Shown one piece after another: positions 1 through 13,600 of a stretch of DNA of 64,000 nt. Under the pieces are notes generated by a model that worked only from the letters and a program-made list of their open reading frames with translations, ran no database searches and was not told the DNA's origin. The translations under genes and the position numbers were made by a program. The stretch spans positions 4,662,501 through 4,726,500 of the forward strand of contig OY783200.1 of the NCBI GenBank assembly GCA_963678675.1, in the 5' to 3' direction. Origin of the DNA: Xiphydria camelus (Eukaryota; Arthropoda; Insecta; Hymenoptera; Xiphydriidae). The number at the start of each line of letters is the position of its first letter. Within the stretch, counting starts at the first letter, position 1.

Positions 1-1468
1 CTTTATCATTATTCGCGGCATTTTGAGGCGGTTTGTTGATTACACTGACGCTGATGAAAATGCGTCCGGTCAACGCGCGTTAGTAAAAATCATTAACGAT
101 TGTAATTAAACGTCGATAGACATTAGATCGTTGGGAGTTCACAGCATAGGTTCACAGACGCCATTGAGCGCCTAGATTCGACCGTCAAAGAAATCGCGCC
201 ACAGAGTATGTAAAGTCTGCAAGACACGAGCTCGGATCGTGGACAAGTTTCTAGTTACTTTCCGCGTCGTCCGTCTCATAAGCCGCATGCGAGTGGAAAG
301 CGATACGTTTCGAAACGCCATAAAAGTTTCAGCTATTCCTACGCCGATTGGTCTAATCTAAGGGAATCATCCAATTAAAATAGAAATAACTAAACTTTGT
401 CGGAAAAATTTGATCGTGGACACAGGTCTTTATCATCAAAGATCGTAAAGGCCGCATACACAATGATGGTATAAGAAATAAGGATTTCAACAAATCACAG
501 AGGGCCGTTATACCTTTGGCATAAGAATAAGAAATATTCCAACCCTCTTCCAACCAGTTCCATGTTTTTAATTAATTCGTTAATAACTATAGAAATAATG
601 ACTTTTAAACCCTATTGTCATAGTTGGGTTATCACCAAAAGCCGATTCATTCAGATTTTAACACACCGTCGGTGAAGTAATAACCCTAGTTTTACTTCAA
701 TCGATAGTTTCTCATCTGCGAATGAAGTGCAACCGGTAAATATTACTCGGGCTCTACTTTACCTACTGTAAATAACCTTTACAAACTGTTTAAGCCTTCG
801 ATTCACAGATGTCACCACGAAACTGTTCCAAATGGCGCGAGTTCGTCCCGACTTGCCAAAAGTGTGTCGTTCGTTCGCGCCGTGTCAATCGTCCCTGGCG
901 AAAATTACACGTGAATTTCGCGTCGTGAATAACCGCGTGCAATTAGAACTCGTATTTCTTCGAATTGCTTCACTCCCAATAATACTTATTGAATCTCGAA
1001 ACCGGCGATTGACAAAATCGAACGGATGATCGATCGCCCGGTAAGTTTCACGTGTTTACCTAATAACAGCGCGAAATCATTGATTTTATTCGTCGTTGAA
1101 GAAAATAGCATCAAACGTGGGGACTTGTTGCAATTCCTTCTAGATTGGCCGATGAATTATCGACTTTGGTGACAATTTCGCGTCGTCGGCGGAGTGCGTT
1201 GGGGTATGGCGGGGAGGGGGGTCGACGGAGGATTTACCGGGAATCAAAACAGCTGTTTCAGAGTGGGGAATGAATCCGGCGGAAGAGAAGGCGGCGAAGA
1301 AGAAACGGAAGCGAAGGCACGGCCATAGTGGTTCCTTCCTGGGAGAGATGATCGTACGAGCTGACGAGGGTGAGCAGATTTTTGTTGCTGATGAATCGCC
1401 TTATCGGGGGGTTGCGATTTTATTAATATTTTAGTCATTGCCTTCCCCTTATGTGACTTCGCCATCAC
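1..1468. other. Intergenic, no supported gene
   Basis: AT-rich to mixed sequence. Only short open frames without recognisable domains occur on either strand, and none has convincing splice context. I see no RNA gene or clear repeat here. Confidence 0.5.
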
Positions 1469-1965
1469 TTAAGGTATTCCTAGCGCGAGATGAATAATTT
1501 CAGAGAATGCTAATTTTTTTGTAGAATGGACATTAATATCGTAAGATTATTTTTGAAAAGTATCAGTTCCGATCACCAGGCATTTAAGAAAGAATTTTGA
1601 TTTTTTAATTTGAAAATTTCACATGTAACCTTATGGAAGAATCCACTCTTCCACATTTTAAAGCCGGCATCCACATGCTTAAAAATTATACACATTAAAA
1701 AAGCCATTTCCATATCTTCACAAAACTGCATAGAATTTTTTGAGCTCCTAAAAATATAAGGTCACCGACTGTTCAACAAAATATTGATGTTCGTAAACAG
1801 CAAAACGTAGTTTTTCACGTGATGACAGTGATGTGTGTGCATCTATGCGCCACAGTTTTGTTGGGAATATGGGTACCTATATTATATAACGTAGAATTAC
1901 TGATTTATGAGGAGCCCGCCTGTGACACCTTAAAAATACGCTCCTAAGCGCTAGGAATACCTTAA
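1469..1965 (+). mobile_element. TTAA-bounded TIR element, family R1, copy 1
   Basis: About 0.5 kb bounded by TTAA, with terminal inverted repeats reading GGTATTCCTAGCGC inward from each end. There is no transposase frame, so it is non-autonomous. The TTAA borders suggest a piggyBac-like MITE, but the subterminal sequence was not recognised. Related copies lie at 11675-12218, 24533-25078, 45928-46391 (truncated) and 52535-53076. Copies 2 and 5 are inverted relative to this one. Confidence 0.75.
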
Positions 1966-2493
1966 AGATTTTTCTAACAAATTTCTAAAATACGTTCTGA
2001 TCGAAATCGCAGGAATCGATCGATGGACCAGCTTACGTTATATTATATTTTTTCGCGCTGATTGAAGCAATCACAGATTTATTTCAGAGATTTCGAAGGG
2101 ATATCAAGATATCGGCAATTTTATTATCTTCTCCCCGCAAAATCATCGATTCCTCGACATTCTCTCGGGATTTCCCGAGGAAATCAATGATTTTCGGAAT
2201 CAGCGCGAAAAATTATACGAGATAAGGTGGCCCCCACGATCGATTCCGAAGATATCGATTTTTCGCAAAATTTTGCAGGTGTAGGCATCCTATCATGCGT
2301 ATTTATTCACGCCGATCACTGAAATCTGAGATATCAGTAATTTTTCGCGTTCCAGAAACTCAATTTTTTCGCATAGAAATTTAATCTCGGCGTTCCGCGA
2401 GTCGCTGAAGCACGCGTACAGAGTAAAGGCGCGTGTAATTCCCCCGATAAACGACCCCGCGCATACAATTCATTCACTTCTCCACGACGACGT
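1966..2493. other. Intergenic 3' flank of tektin copy A
   Basis: AT-rich sequence downstream of the stop codon of the minus-strand tektin gene. It would hold that gene's 3' UTR. It contains several ATCGATT/TTTCGCG-type motifs and no supported gene. Confidence 0.4.
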
Positions 2494-5256
2494 TTACGGG
2501 AAACCGGCCAGCGCCTGGACGGACGGATAGAACGACTTCCTCATCAGCTGGCACCTCTCGCGATCCACGCTGAGGGTCTTTCGCTTCACGACGATCTCCC
2601 GCTCGATAGCGCGGCGCGCCGCGACGAGCGCCTCCGTCGAGTCGTTCACGCCTTTCATCCGTCCCAGCATCGCCGACGCGTTCGTCGAAAGCGTTTTCAC
2701 TTCTTCTATCAACCTGCGCGAAAGAAACGGTTAATTCGCTTCGGTGTCTTCCCACACGGAGGAATTCGGCTTTAATGCTAACTTTTTTGATTTTAGATTT
2801 GAGAAATTTTCACAAAATTTCCCAAATCCCCGTGTTTTTTCATTGTTCATTTTTACACACTCCGCAAAAGAATTAAGGAGTCGCTTATATTTTGCGAAAA
2901 TGGAGGTCGTTTTGAAGAGACCGTATCCTTGTCACAAACTTTGAAATCAAAGATTTTGAAAAACCGGGAACAAATGTCGGATGCTCAAACTTTAGCCTTC
3001 AATATTGTCTTATTTTTGACAAAGATACAGCCAGTTTAAAACGACCTTCTTTCTTGCGGAATATGAGTGATTCTTTAATTCTTTTGCAGAGTACATTTAA
3101 AAATGTACAAAGCTACGTCATCGTCTAGTAAGACTATCTGTTTCGCACTCGTTGCTAAGCGTCGTCACAAGTGCGTCTCTCTATCTTTTCGATTTTTTAG
3201 AGAGAAACGCACTTATAACTCAGCGAATAATTATTTTTTCGAACCGTTCCTCTCTCGTTTGCCATTGAAAATGCATACGGATTACAAATTAAATTTAAAA
3301 ATATAAATATTTTTTTATATCAAGACCGAATTCACGAGAGCTCACTCGGACTGCGGCACGTCGCGGCAATTTTCCGGGCCCTCGCGACGCAGCCGATCGT
3401 CCAGTCGCGTTTGGGCGCACTTCATCGCGCCGTCAAGCCTCTTCGCGGCGCCGCGCACGTCATCCACCGACGCCTCGGTGTCCGCGAGCGTTTTCAAGCA
3501 CTGCGGATGAAAAATCGCATAATGTGAAACGAGGAAACGCCCGCAAACGAACGCGCGCTGTACCTTCAACAGGTCATCCTCCAGACGCCTGATCATCTGC
3601 ACCGTACGATTGATATTGTCGGCGAGCGCGAGCTCCACGCGATCCGCCTGCCGCCGAAGATCCTTCGCCGCCCGCTCGCAGATGGCGCTCATCTCGGCGC
3701 GCAGCGCTTGCGACCTCCGCAACGCCGTTTCTCCCTGGTCGACGATTTCCTTGCAGATACGTTCGTAGTCCGATCCGGCGGACTGCCTGCGGGCAGAGAT
3801 GATCGCGATTTTGGCGAAAAACCTCAAACTTGTGCTGTGCGCGCGCGTCTCTCACTCCGAAGGAATTCTAACGGATCCTTCCTTCCACAGGACCGTCGAC
3901 GAGTCGTGGCGAAGACCGCGGGCGGTGGTATCGATCTCGTACGCCGCCTTCTTGCCGGACCAGTCGCACTCCAGACGCTGTTTCGCGTCCTTCAGCTCGC
4001 GCGAATGCTGCCTCAGCTGGTCCACGCATCGCGTGAACAGGTCGCCGATCTCCGCGCACAGAGCGAGCTCCTGTCGTCATCGAATATTGCTCGAGATAGA
4101 CGGCGGGACGGAGTCGCGGCGCTTCCGTCGGGTTATCTCGTTAACCGTGGACTTTACGGAAAAGCGGTGTAATGCTTTTTTGCAGAGCGCGCTTCGATCT
4201 TCGAAAAAGGTCTGAGGCGATACAGGCGAAAGGTGCACGGCTGGCGAGATACGAGCGAGTACCTTTATCAACTCCTCGTCCACCTCGTCGCGCACCAAGT
4301 CGGGCTCCTCGCGCAGACGTCGCAGGCTTTGCGCGTCGCGCGCGATCGTCTCCACCAGGCGCAGAGCGTTCGCGCAGCGTTGCGCGCGCGCTCGCTCCCT
4401 CTCGAGCAGTCTGATCTCCCCGGCCAGCTCGCAGATGCCGCGCTGCAGCTCCGTCGACCAGTCGAAGATCACGGCGGCCCTGGCGCTCAGTCGCAGGTCG
4501 TTGTACAGAAGGTCCTGATCGGTCCGGGCGTAGACTCGCTCCATGCAGCGGTTGGCGTCGAAGACGGCGAGGCTGGCGGGTGAATAAGGACGATTTCATG
4601 GCGGGAGAGTCCGTCTTCGACGAAGCGGCGCCGTTTCTCGTGACCCGCGAACTTTACGCTAATTTGGTATAGGACTTTTTTGAAGACCATACTTCGATCT
4701 ACAAAAAAGTGTTATACCGACACGGCCGAAAAGTTCACGGGTTGCGAGATAATCGCGGTCAAAGGCTTACGTCGCCGCTCGAATACCGTCGGCGGCGTCT
4801 CTCGAGAATTTCTCGTTGTGCAAGCGCCACTCGGCGGGGCTGTAGCGCGCTATCGAGTGGCCCTCCACCGCGGGCCTCGTGCCCGTGAGGCCGGCCAAGG
4901 GCGTCCAGTAATCGAGCGGTACCGGCTTGCCGATCGCTTCCGGTCCCACCGGAACGGGGCACTCACACGTCCTCTCCCTTGCTTTTACTTCCCCGCAGTC
5001 GTCATCCTCTGATTGCTGCGCGATTAAATCGATTACACGCTCATCTTTTTCCGGATTCCGCCCAAGACATTTGCAGGGTGCGACTCTTTAAGGGTGTGGA
5101 ATTTCGAAATACCGCAGCTACGGGGGTTTTGGAGATGGGGTCACGCTTCGGACTTTCCTCTGGCGCGACGGATAGGGCGTTCTTATCGTCGGATGCTGCG
5201 TTCTGCTGTATCTTTGGCGGCTCCGTCCGCTCATGGCACGACGTCGGTTCGGGCAT
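2494..5256 (-). CDS. Tektin family protein, copy A (tektin-3/4/5-like)
   Basis: Tektins are coiled-coil filament proteins inside the doublet microtubules of cilia and flagella; in insects, sperm tails and mechanosensory cilia. Exons in coding order: 5256-5113, 5015-4771, 4572-4263, 4070-3856, 3786-3564, 3500-3346, 2713-2494. All introns are GT-AG and in phase, giving about 503 residues. Family hallmarks are TGTRPAVEG with YSPAEW, then EPDLVRDEVDEELIK, CDWSGKKAAYEID and AQTRLDDRLRREG, followed by ENCRD, with VDRERCQLMRKSFYP near the C terminus. ENCRD occupies the place of the family signature RPNVELCRD, which is degenerate here. Exon 2 has no in-frame ATG; the ATG at 5256 joins it in frame through a 97-bp intron, and this 5' part is the least certain. 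The introns are mostly 63-200 bp, and two carry the same palindromic element. Confidence 0.85.
4133..4258. mobile_element. Palindromic element family P1 inside tektin-A intron
   Basis: A foldback of about 125 bp whose arms read roughly ATCTCGTTAACCGTGGACTT and its complement around a centre with CTTCGATCTTCGAAAAAG. It occupies nearly all of the 192-bp intron 4071-4262. It is a diverged copy of the element at 4634-4758, 22815-22943, 28455-28580 and 55579-55703 and of the 178-bp array at 56061. Confidence 0.65.
4634..4758. mobile_element. Palindromic element family P1 inside tektin-A intron
   Basis: A second copy in the next intron (4573-4770) of the same gene. The arms are CTCGTGACCCGCGAACTTTA and AAGTTCACGGGTTGCGAGAT. 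The centre is CTTTTTTGAAGACC with CTTCGATCTACAAAAAAG, the same centre as the 56-kb satellite. Confidence 0.7.
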
Positions 5257-6962
5257 GTCTAAGGGGCTTGTCTCGCGTCGGCGGGGGATGGATTAAGTTA
5301 GCTTCTTGAAAGATACGTCGACGAGAGAAGATGTTTTGTGCGTTGACAGTCGACGATCGCGGGAATCGAGGAGAGACAGTCGAGGAAATATTTCTCGAAA
5401 TCGGTCGGAAGATTTCTCCGAAATTTCTCAGGGGGTGTCGAAGAATCTCGGATATTTTTCAGAAAGCCTCGTAAAGTGTCAGATACTTTTCAGAAAGTTT
5501 CCAATATTTCCCAGAAATGGAATAATAATAAACTTTTCGTAATTGAAAGAAAGAACATCATAATATATTTTAATATGAAGTGGCAATGTTCAGAAATTTT
5601 TCGAATTTTTAAGAATTATTTCGATATTACTCCTAAAATTTCATTCAACTTCAAACATTTCCTACTCTTCGCAGTTGAAAGAATGAATATATGTACAGCA
5701 CCGCAAAGTTCAGAAATTTTCCAAATTTTTAAGAATTTCGAATTTTTTCCAATTTTTTCAATGTGTGTGGACGCTGGTTATATCTGAGATTTCTCAAAAT
5801 TTACCCAAAGATAATATCTTCAAAGAGAATCTGAAAGTCCTAGAATTTCTCCGTAAATATTTTTTAATAAACGCTCAGAAATTTTTGCGCATTTCCTAAA
5901 ATTTCACCATTTTGCTTTTCAGATTTTCTCCACGAGAGTCATAAAAAATACGTTTTACATCTGAATTTGTTTCTTCCACACTTATACCTACTTAGATCAA
6001 TTTAAACAGTAATTAATAACATATCGCATCGGAGAGATTTGGAATGTATACAGAATTCAAGAACAACAAAACCATTTCTAGCACGATTTTTTAAAATGAA
6101 TTTTACAGAAAAACTTAATAGGTAAGTATTTAATTTATCAGTAGTAAACTATTATTCTAATAGCAAATTGAACTAGACTGAATATAGATTCGCTACAAGT
6201 GTTTTGTCGATATTTATCAGACTACATAAAAATTGAAATATTACAGTTTCTTAGAAGAATTAAAAAATTAGAATATTACCGTTTCTCAGAAAAACATAAA
6301 ATAGCTAGTTGTTCAGAAATCTTCACGTCCCTTCGTTCTCAGGAATATCCATAACCTTCCGTAAGAACTCAAAAAAATAATTTGTAAGAATTTCTCAGAA
6401 AAAGTAGAAATTTTGTCAATCTGTTTCCTAGTAATTTCCATGATTTCTCCGGAATTCTTTAAAGAATACAAAATATGATTCGTCAGAATTTCTGGGAAAA
6501 TTCCAGATTCAATCTGTAGAACTTTTGGAACCTTTTTTTTTTTCAGAAGTTGTCAGATTTTCTCATACACACTGGAATTTCTAAGAATTTCGCAGTTTTT
6601 CACAATTAGTTGGACAAATTCGAACAGCCATGTATCAGAAATTCTCCTCACTTTATTTCTCATAATTTCTAATAGGTATTATCATAGAAACACGTCATTG
6701 TCCCTTTCTACGATCCTTCCAAATTTTATACCTTCAAGAGACCGTGTAAAATGTCGAGTAAACTTCGAAAAAAATTAAGAGTAATATTTTCACCAGGGTT
6801 CAGGGGGAATGACATATACTTTTTATTAACGATACGAAGGAAAACGCCCTCCACAAGGGTACAAATACATAAAAAAAAAGGCAAGTGCAAAACGAGGCTC
6901 GAAAAGTCGAGGGTTTAAAAAATCCTACAAAAAGGTGTAAAACGCGAGCCCAACGGAGGAAG
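5257..6962. repeat. Intergenic spacer of degenerate CAGAAATTT-type repeats
   Basis: AT-rich spacer of about 1.7 kb between the two tektin genes. Short motifs such as CAGAAATTTTTC, TTCTCAGAAA and CCTAAAATTTC recur many times in both orientations, most densely from 5390 to 6700. Similar sequence occurs at 34130-34440, 44330-44810, 53490-53910 and 58650-59100. No gene is supported. Confidence 0.55.
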
Positions 6963-7594
6963 TCACTTGGAGTGACCGGAGAGGGCCTCGGCGGACGGAT
7001 AGAAGGAGCGCAGCAGCTGGCCGCGATCCCTGTCCACGTACAGCGACTTCCGCTTCACGATGATCTCACGCTCGAGGTCGGATCGCGCCTTGACCAGGCC
7101 CGCCTGAGCATCCTCCGCTCGCTGCAGCTGAGCGCGCATCGCCGTGACGTTCTCGCCGAGCGTCTTCACCTCTTCTATCAGCCTGAACATGACATCGGAA
7201 GACGACGCAATGCATAGCAGAGTGTAGAAGAAGAAGAATTAAGACTCACCCGAACTGCGGCTCGTCCCGACAGCTCTCGACGTTGCGCCGGAGCAGACGA
7301 TCGTCCAGACGCGTCTGGGCCACCTTCGTCGCGAGATCCAGCTTCCGCGTCGAGCCGCGAAGCGTCTCGATCAGCTCCTCCGTTTTGGCCAGCTCGTGCA
7401 GACACTGAAGAAGAAGATAAGATGGAGTTTATTATCAGGCGTGGTAATGCTGTACAGTACGCAGAACAATATTCGGAAGGAAATGGGAGCGCAGAAAAAA
7501 CTGACATTGGCAATACTAATAGCCGTCGGAAAAAATAACACATTTTAAACATTAATAATAAATTAATATAAATTAACATTTTTAATATACTTTT

Positions 7595-7626
<32 letters not shown>

Positions 7627-10600
7627 AACTGTATAAAGCTTCTTTCCAATACGTGATTATGAAAATTAATATACCCCGTAATCATGAAAATTTATCTATA
7701 TTTCGAAATAAGGATCCTTATGAAGTTTTCTTCGTAAATTTCATAACGGATTATATTAATTTTCATAATCACTATTATTGGATAAAAGCTTTATATACAA
7801 TTTATATTAAATTTAATAGAAATTGTTTCGCAATGCTAAATAGAGAAGCAAGTGACAAAGTTACTGAGCATATTAATAACATACTAAGTATACTAAAAAC
7901 AATAGATACTCACACAGCCATCGGAAAGAATATATCGCTATAAAAAAAGTGTATTCTTAATAAAATTTTTATAAGCTGTATAAAGCTTTTTCCCAATACG
8001 TGATTATGAAAATTAATATACCCCGTAATTATAAAAATTGATGTAAGTATTTCCTTATGAAACTTTCCTTATAAATTTCATAACGGAGTACATTAACTTT
8101 CATAATCATGTATTGGATAAAAGCTTTGCATACAATTACATTAAATTTAATAGAAATTGTTTTACACTGCTAAACAAAGAAGCAAATAAAATTAACGTAA
8201 AAGAATTCCTCCTTATGAAACTTCCCTTATAAATTTCATAACGGAGATTATAATTTTCATAATCACCCTGCACCCCAGTTAAAAATTAACGTTTTCTTAG
8301 TGAAAAATTGAAATTTTTTAATACATTGTTTTTTATTTCAAAGCTTGAGATATTGCCTAATGACCTCAGCATTAAAAAAAAATAAATTTCGTAGTTTTCT
8401 AATTGAAAATAAAACTCGAAGTCTCGGTACACGAGGTCTCGATTTTCAGACGCTCAGATCTCTCTGTCGATTTTTATAAAAAAAATAGTATAAATAATAG
8501 ACTGAGGATAGTTAGGTATCATACTCTCGTTTTATTAACGCAGGACAAATGAACAAATTGGAACAAGTTTTACAGAAAAATATCAAATATCAAATGAATT
8601 ACAGATCGTTAAAAAAATCACCTTTTAACTCTTCGCAGCGTTCTGTCGGATAAACAAATCGGTTTTGTCTCGCGCTTTTGGCGCCAAATTCTCTAATGAA
8701 ATGTTCCCGAAAGGTACTGATAGTGCCAACCTCGAAAAAAAAGACTCTAGGCGTGGCATGCAAAAAAGGAGGCTGGTGTGTAACCTACACCCCACGTGAG
8801 AAACGAAGGATTAGTATAATAGAAATTGTTTTACAGTGCTCAACAGAGAAGCGAATAAAACCAACGCGAAGGAAGCGAAGCAACGACGAATGCCAAGAAG
8901 GCGATCCCACCTTCAGCAGCTCCTTCTCCAAGTGCTGGCACACCTGCTCGGTCAACCCGACCTTCTCCGCAAGAGCGGCGTCCACCTTCGCCGCCTGGTT
9001 ACGGAGATCGCGCACGGAGTGGACGTAGACCGCGTCCAGGGTGGAGCGCAGCGCGACCGACTTCCGCCTCGCCTCGTCCGCAGCGGCCAACGCCTCGGCG
9101 GTGAAGCGCGCGTAGCTCTCGGGCGTCGATTGCCTGCACGTCGAAACGAGGGAATCGTTCGCGAGGAGATACCTAATCGCGCGAGGAGGGAGAAGCTACT
9201 CACTCCGCTGGGAATCTGGCGGCGCCCGGCTTCCACAGTATCAACGGCGAGTCGTTGGCGAGGCCCACGCAGTTGGCGTCGATGCCGTAGGCGTCCTTCT
9301 TGTCCGTCCAGTCAAACTCCATGCGCGACTTGGCCGTCTTCAGCTCCAGCGACTGCCGCTCGATATCCTCGCGTGTTTTTATCAGTTGGTCCTTCAGTTT
9401 TGCGCACAGCGCTACTTCCTGCGGGGGTGGGAGAAGAAGAAGATGAGGCTTTTTTGTTGGGTCTCCTTCGGGCTCAAAAATAAATAGAGGGTAATTACAG
9501 CTTTAAAAAGCACGACGAGTAAAATTATTTATTCCCTGTCAATAGCTGGGTGCAAGAAAACAAAAGAGAGAAGAAGGGTTTAACGACTGACTAAATCCAC
9601 ACTGGAGAGAAATAATTGCTAGTATCTATAATGGAGATTTCTTGAATCAAGAACATAATGATTTCGACAATTTTTGAGAACATACATTTTTGGTCAAAGA
9701 GTATGGCACTCTTAACTTGAAAATAGGTTTGAAACGAGAAATTCTCTTGTGCGAAAAAAAGGAATACTCGAGCGAAGAATCAAACATTTTCTCGCGCGAT
9801 GAAAACCATCGCTTTATCCTGGAATTTTATTATATTTTTTATTGAAGATAAAATTCTTTCGGCACGCCAGCAATTATTTCTCTCAGTGCAGCGGGATCCT
9901 AGCCAGGATAAAGAGGAAGGACCTCGGGGAGAAGAAACACGTCTGCACTGTTAAAAGGATTTGTAAATTTGCTATGCATTTTCTATGGAAAAGTATTATA
10001 AAATTGGAAATCAAACACTGTAATGTGAATCACCACGAATTATTTATCAATTTCGAAAAGAGTTTTGGATTTTACAGTTTTTGCTGGAAAGATGCTTCAA
10101 TTTTGGTACACTTAAGGTGGTTTTGTGGTAAGTTTGAATCAAATTTGCAGTAAGTACTGAAACTTTTTTAAAAATATTTTAGTATGCCTTTTAAAAAGAC
10201 GATAATATCTAATGAATGGGTTAATGAATAAACTTGTATGATAAAAACTTCATAAAGATAATAAGAAGTTTACTATAAAAACTTTTCACGGTGTACATAG
10301 TAAAAAAATTTGTATTAAATTTAATACAATTATATACAAAGCTCTTATCCAATACGTGGTTATGTAAATAAATATACTCCGTTATGAAATTTATAAGAAG
10401 AATTTCATAAGGAAATATATTAATTTTCATAATCACGTATTGGAAAAAAGCTTTAGGTACATAAGAGAGTACCTATATTAAAAATACAAATTTGTTTGCA
10501 GTCTAGCTCTCGCTCGCGCTTGATTGGTACAGCAACCTTGACGAGCTCTTCTTCGACAGGATCGCGCACCAGGTCCGGCTCCAGCCGCGTGGTGCGTAGC

Positions 10601-13600
10601 TGCAGGAACTCGCCGGCGATCGATTCGGGGACGGTGAGCACCGAGAGCGAACGCTTGACGCGACGTCGCTCCCCTTCCAGCAGCTCGATCTCGTCGGTCA
10701 TCTCGAGCAGGGCTCGCTCCAGCTCTTCCTTCCAATGGTGCACCACGCCAGCCCTGACGCTCAGCCGGTCTCTGTTCGTCAGCTGATTCTCGTCGGTCTC
10801 CTTGTACACGCGGTCGGTGCACTCCTTGGCGTTGCTCGCTGCGAGCCTAACGTTATTACCGGCTTCACAGTTTGTCCCCTATTCCTCTATTTTTTAAGTT
10901 TGTCCTTTTTCACCCTAACACTCCCCTTCCTCCTGTATAATTCAATATTTTCCCCCTAAAACCACATACCTACAATATCATTCAGCCTCGCAGTTGAGCT
11001 TATCTTTTCATCCTTTCAGATGACGCGAAGAGGTTCGAAATGGTCAATTTCTTTTTTCTTTTTTTTTTCACTGTAATCCCAATTTTATCTACCTGCAGTG
11101 TTAAAAGGATTTGTAAATTTGCTTTGCGTTTTCTATAAACAAAAGTATTATACAATTGCAAGTCAAGCGCAGTCATGTGAGTTACCATGAATTACTTGTA
11201 ATTTACAAAAAGAGTTTTGAATTTTACAGTTTTTCCTGGAAAGATGCTTCAATTATGGTACATTTAAAATGTTTTTTTTTCGGTGAATTATCCTATTCCT
11301 ACCACCTATTATTCAGCTTCTCAATTGAGTCTAATCTTTCATCGTTTCGAATTACGCGGTAAGGGTCAAAACTATCGATTTCTTTTTTCCAAACAAATAC
11401 AAGCCTAGTTGAGTTAATGTTTCATATCGGAAACTAGACTCCCATTTCCTCAAATCAGATTTAATTTACTTAACGTGAGATATAAATTGTTAGCTTGCAA
11501 AAACATCCTTCATTTGCTCGATAAATATTGGCCCTTCATTGTATATCTTAAATATGATTATTTTTTTTAAAACACCGGACGTTTCCAATTTCTGGTAGAT
11601 CTTTTTTAATAAAAATTACCCCTTTTTTGCTCAAATCTCCCCTATTTCCTCTCAAATGAAATCCATAGGAGCTGTTAAGGTATTTCTAGCGCTTAGGGGC
11701 GTATTTTCAAGGTGTCAGAGGCGGGCCCCTCATAAATCAGTAATTCTACGTCATATAATATACCCATATTCCCAACAATACTGTGTCGCATAGATGCACA
11801 CACGTCACTGTCACCACGTGTATGATGCAACGTTGCCAATTCTATTTAACGTTATGTTTTATCGTCAAAAGACTACGTTTTGCTGTTTACGAACATCAAT
11901 ATTTTTGTTAAACAGTCGGTGATCTTATATTTTTATGTACTCAAAAAATTCTATGCAGTTTTGTGAAGATATGAAAATGGCTTTATTTAATGTGTATAAT
12001 TTTTAAACATGTGAATTTCGGCATTAAAATGTGGCAGAGTGGATTCTTCCATAAGGAGTTACATGTTAACTTTTCAAATTTTAAAATCAAAATTCTTCCT
12101 TAAATGCCCGGTGACCGGACCTGATACATTTCAAAAATAACCTTACGATATTAGTTTCCACTCTACAAAAAAGTTAGCATTCTCTGACATTTTTCATCTC
12201 GCGCTAGGAATACTTTAAGCCTGTTATTAAAGTAGTATGGTCACTCTCCAAAGTGATCGTTGAGTGCCCGTAAAAGAAATATAAAAAAAAGTCATCAAAC
12301 AACTATGATTTATAATTGAAAATTTTCTTTGTGAATTATAAAATTTATGACCATAAGAATTAGTCGATTATTTTGATTATTTTTCACTTATTATTCAAAT
12401 AATGTGCTTCCTTTGACTAGCGTCTTTTTATGTGTGGCAACGGTGGCAACGCATATCATCAACAGCTCGTGGCCCTAGAAGGGAAAACGAGATTTGAAAT
12501 GCACACTTGTGAACCCACTCCACTGACGCGACGATGCCGCATCTACTCGACAAGCTATTTCCGAACACCGAGAAGGAGAAATTAGTTATAACTGAAGTAT
12601 CAAACGGTCAATAATTTTCATCAATGGTTTTAAATTTTTTCTTTTTTTCCCCGTTTTTTGGTATTTTTTTTATATTTTAATCTTGGATTTTACCTACAAA
12701 CACCCCGAGAAATGTGTCTTGCCCATAAGACTCTGGGTTATTTTCTACTCGGCAATTAATTTTTATCAGACATATTTACTAAACGGATAATCTACCCCAA
12801 ATTTCGCACCAGGAGGTTTCTATTGATATTAGCTTGCATACATAATTATTTAATATTTAAATCTTGGAAATCGATTCGTGACCATACTACCTTAAACGCG
12901 AAATATCGTCACGGGCATCTACAGGAAACGAAGGACTCACCGAGCCTCGCGTATCTTCGCCTCGGACTGATCGAAGAAGGTCTTGTTGCGCGCCCGCCAG
13001 TCCGCGGTGCTCATGTGCGTCACGGAGTAGCGGTCGACCACGGGCCTGACTCCGGTCATGCCGCTCATCGGCGAGAAAGTCGGTCGCCCCGTGGCCCACG
13101 GTCCGATCGGACCCATGGTCTCCTCTGTCGCTCGGGGCAGCTTGTCTTCCGGCTGAGGGAAGTAAGGCGGTGGTGGCGGCGGCCCGTCTCCCTTCTCGCC
13201 AACCTGCGGGTCACGCGTCGCAGCAGGACTACTGCGCGCTTCCGGACTGCGTAGCGGTACGACCTGAAGAGAACGCGCGGTCTTCGGACGCTCTTCGAAC
13301 AACGATTTGCACTTCCGGTGATACGGATCGTGTATGTCTCTGGTGACTTTTTAAAATATCATTTTCAAACGTACCGACCAATAGTTAAGGTAACTGTTAC
13401 GATAGTAGAACACGTCCTAGTAGTCGAACATATTTGAATATAATTGTAATTATGAATGAGATAAAAAGAAACTAGTGGAGATAGATCTTCAATGAATTAA
13501 TGATATTATATGCAGTACTTAAGTGCCGCTAGTAAAAGAATCCTGAGTAAATTCTGCTGCGCTGTTAAATGGATTTGTAAAAATTTGCTATATTATACAT

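Noticed and set aside
8836..9483. 215-codon plus-strand frame across tektin B exons
   Set aside because: It is the antisense shadow of two real tektin exons and the intron between them.
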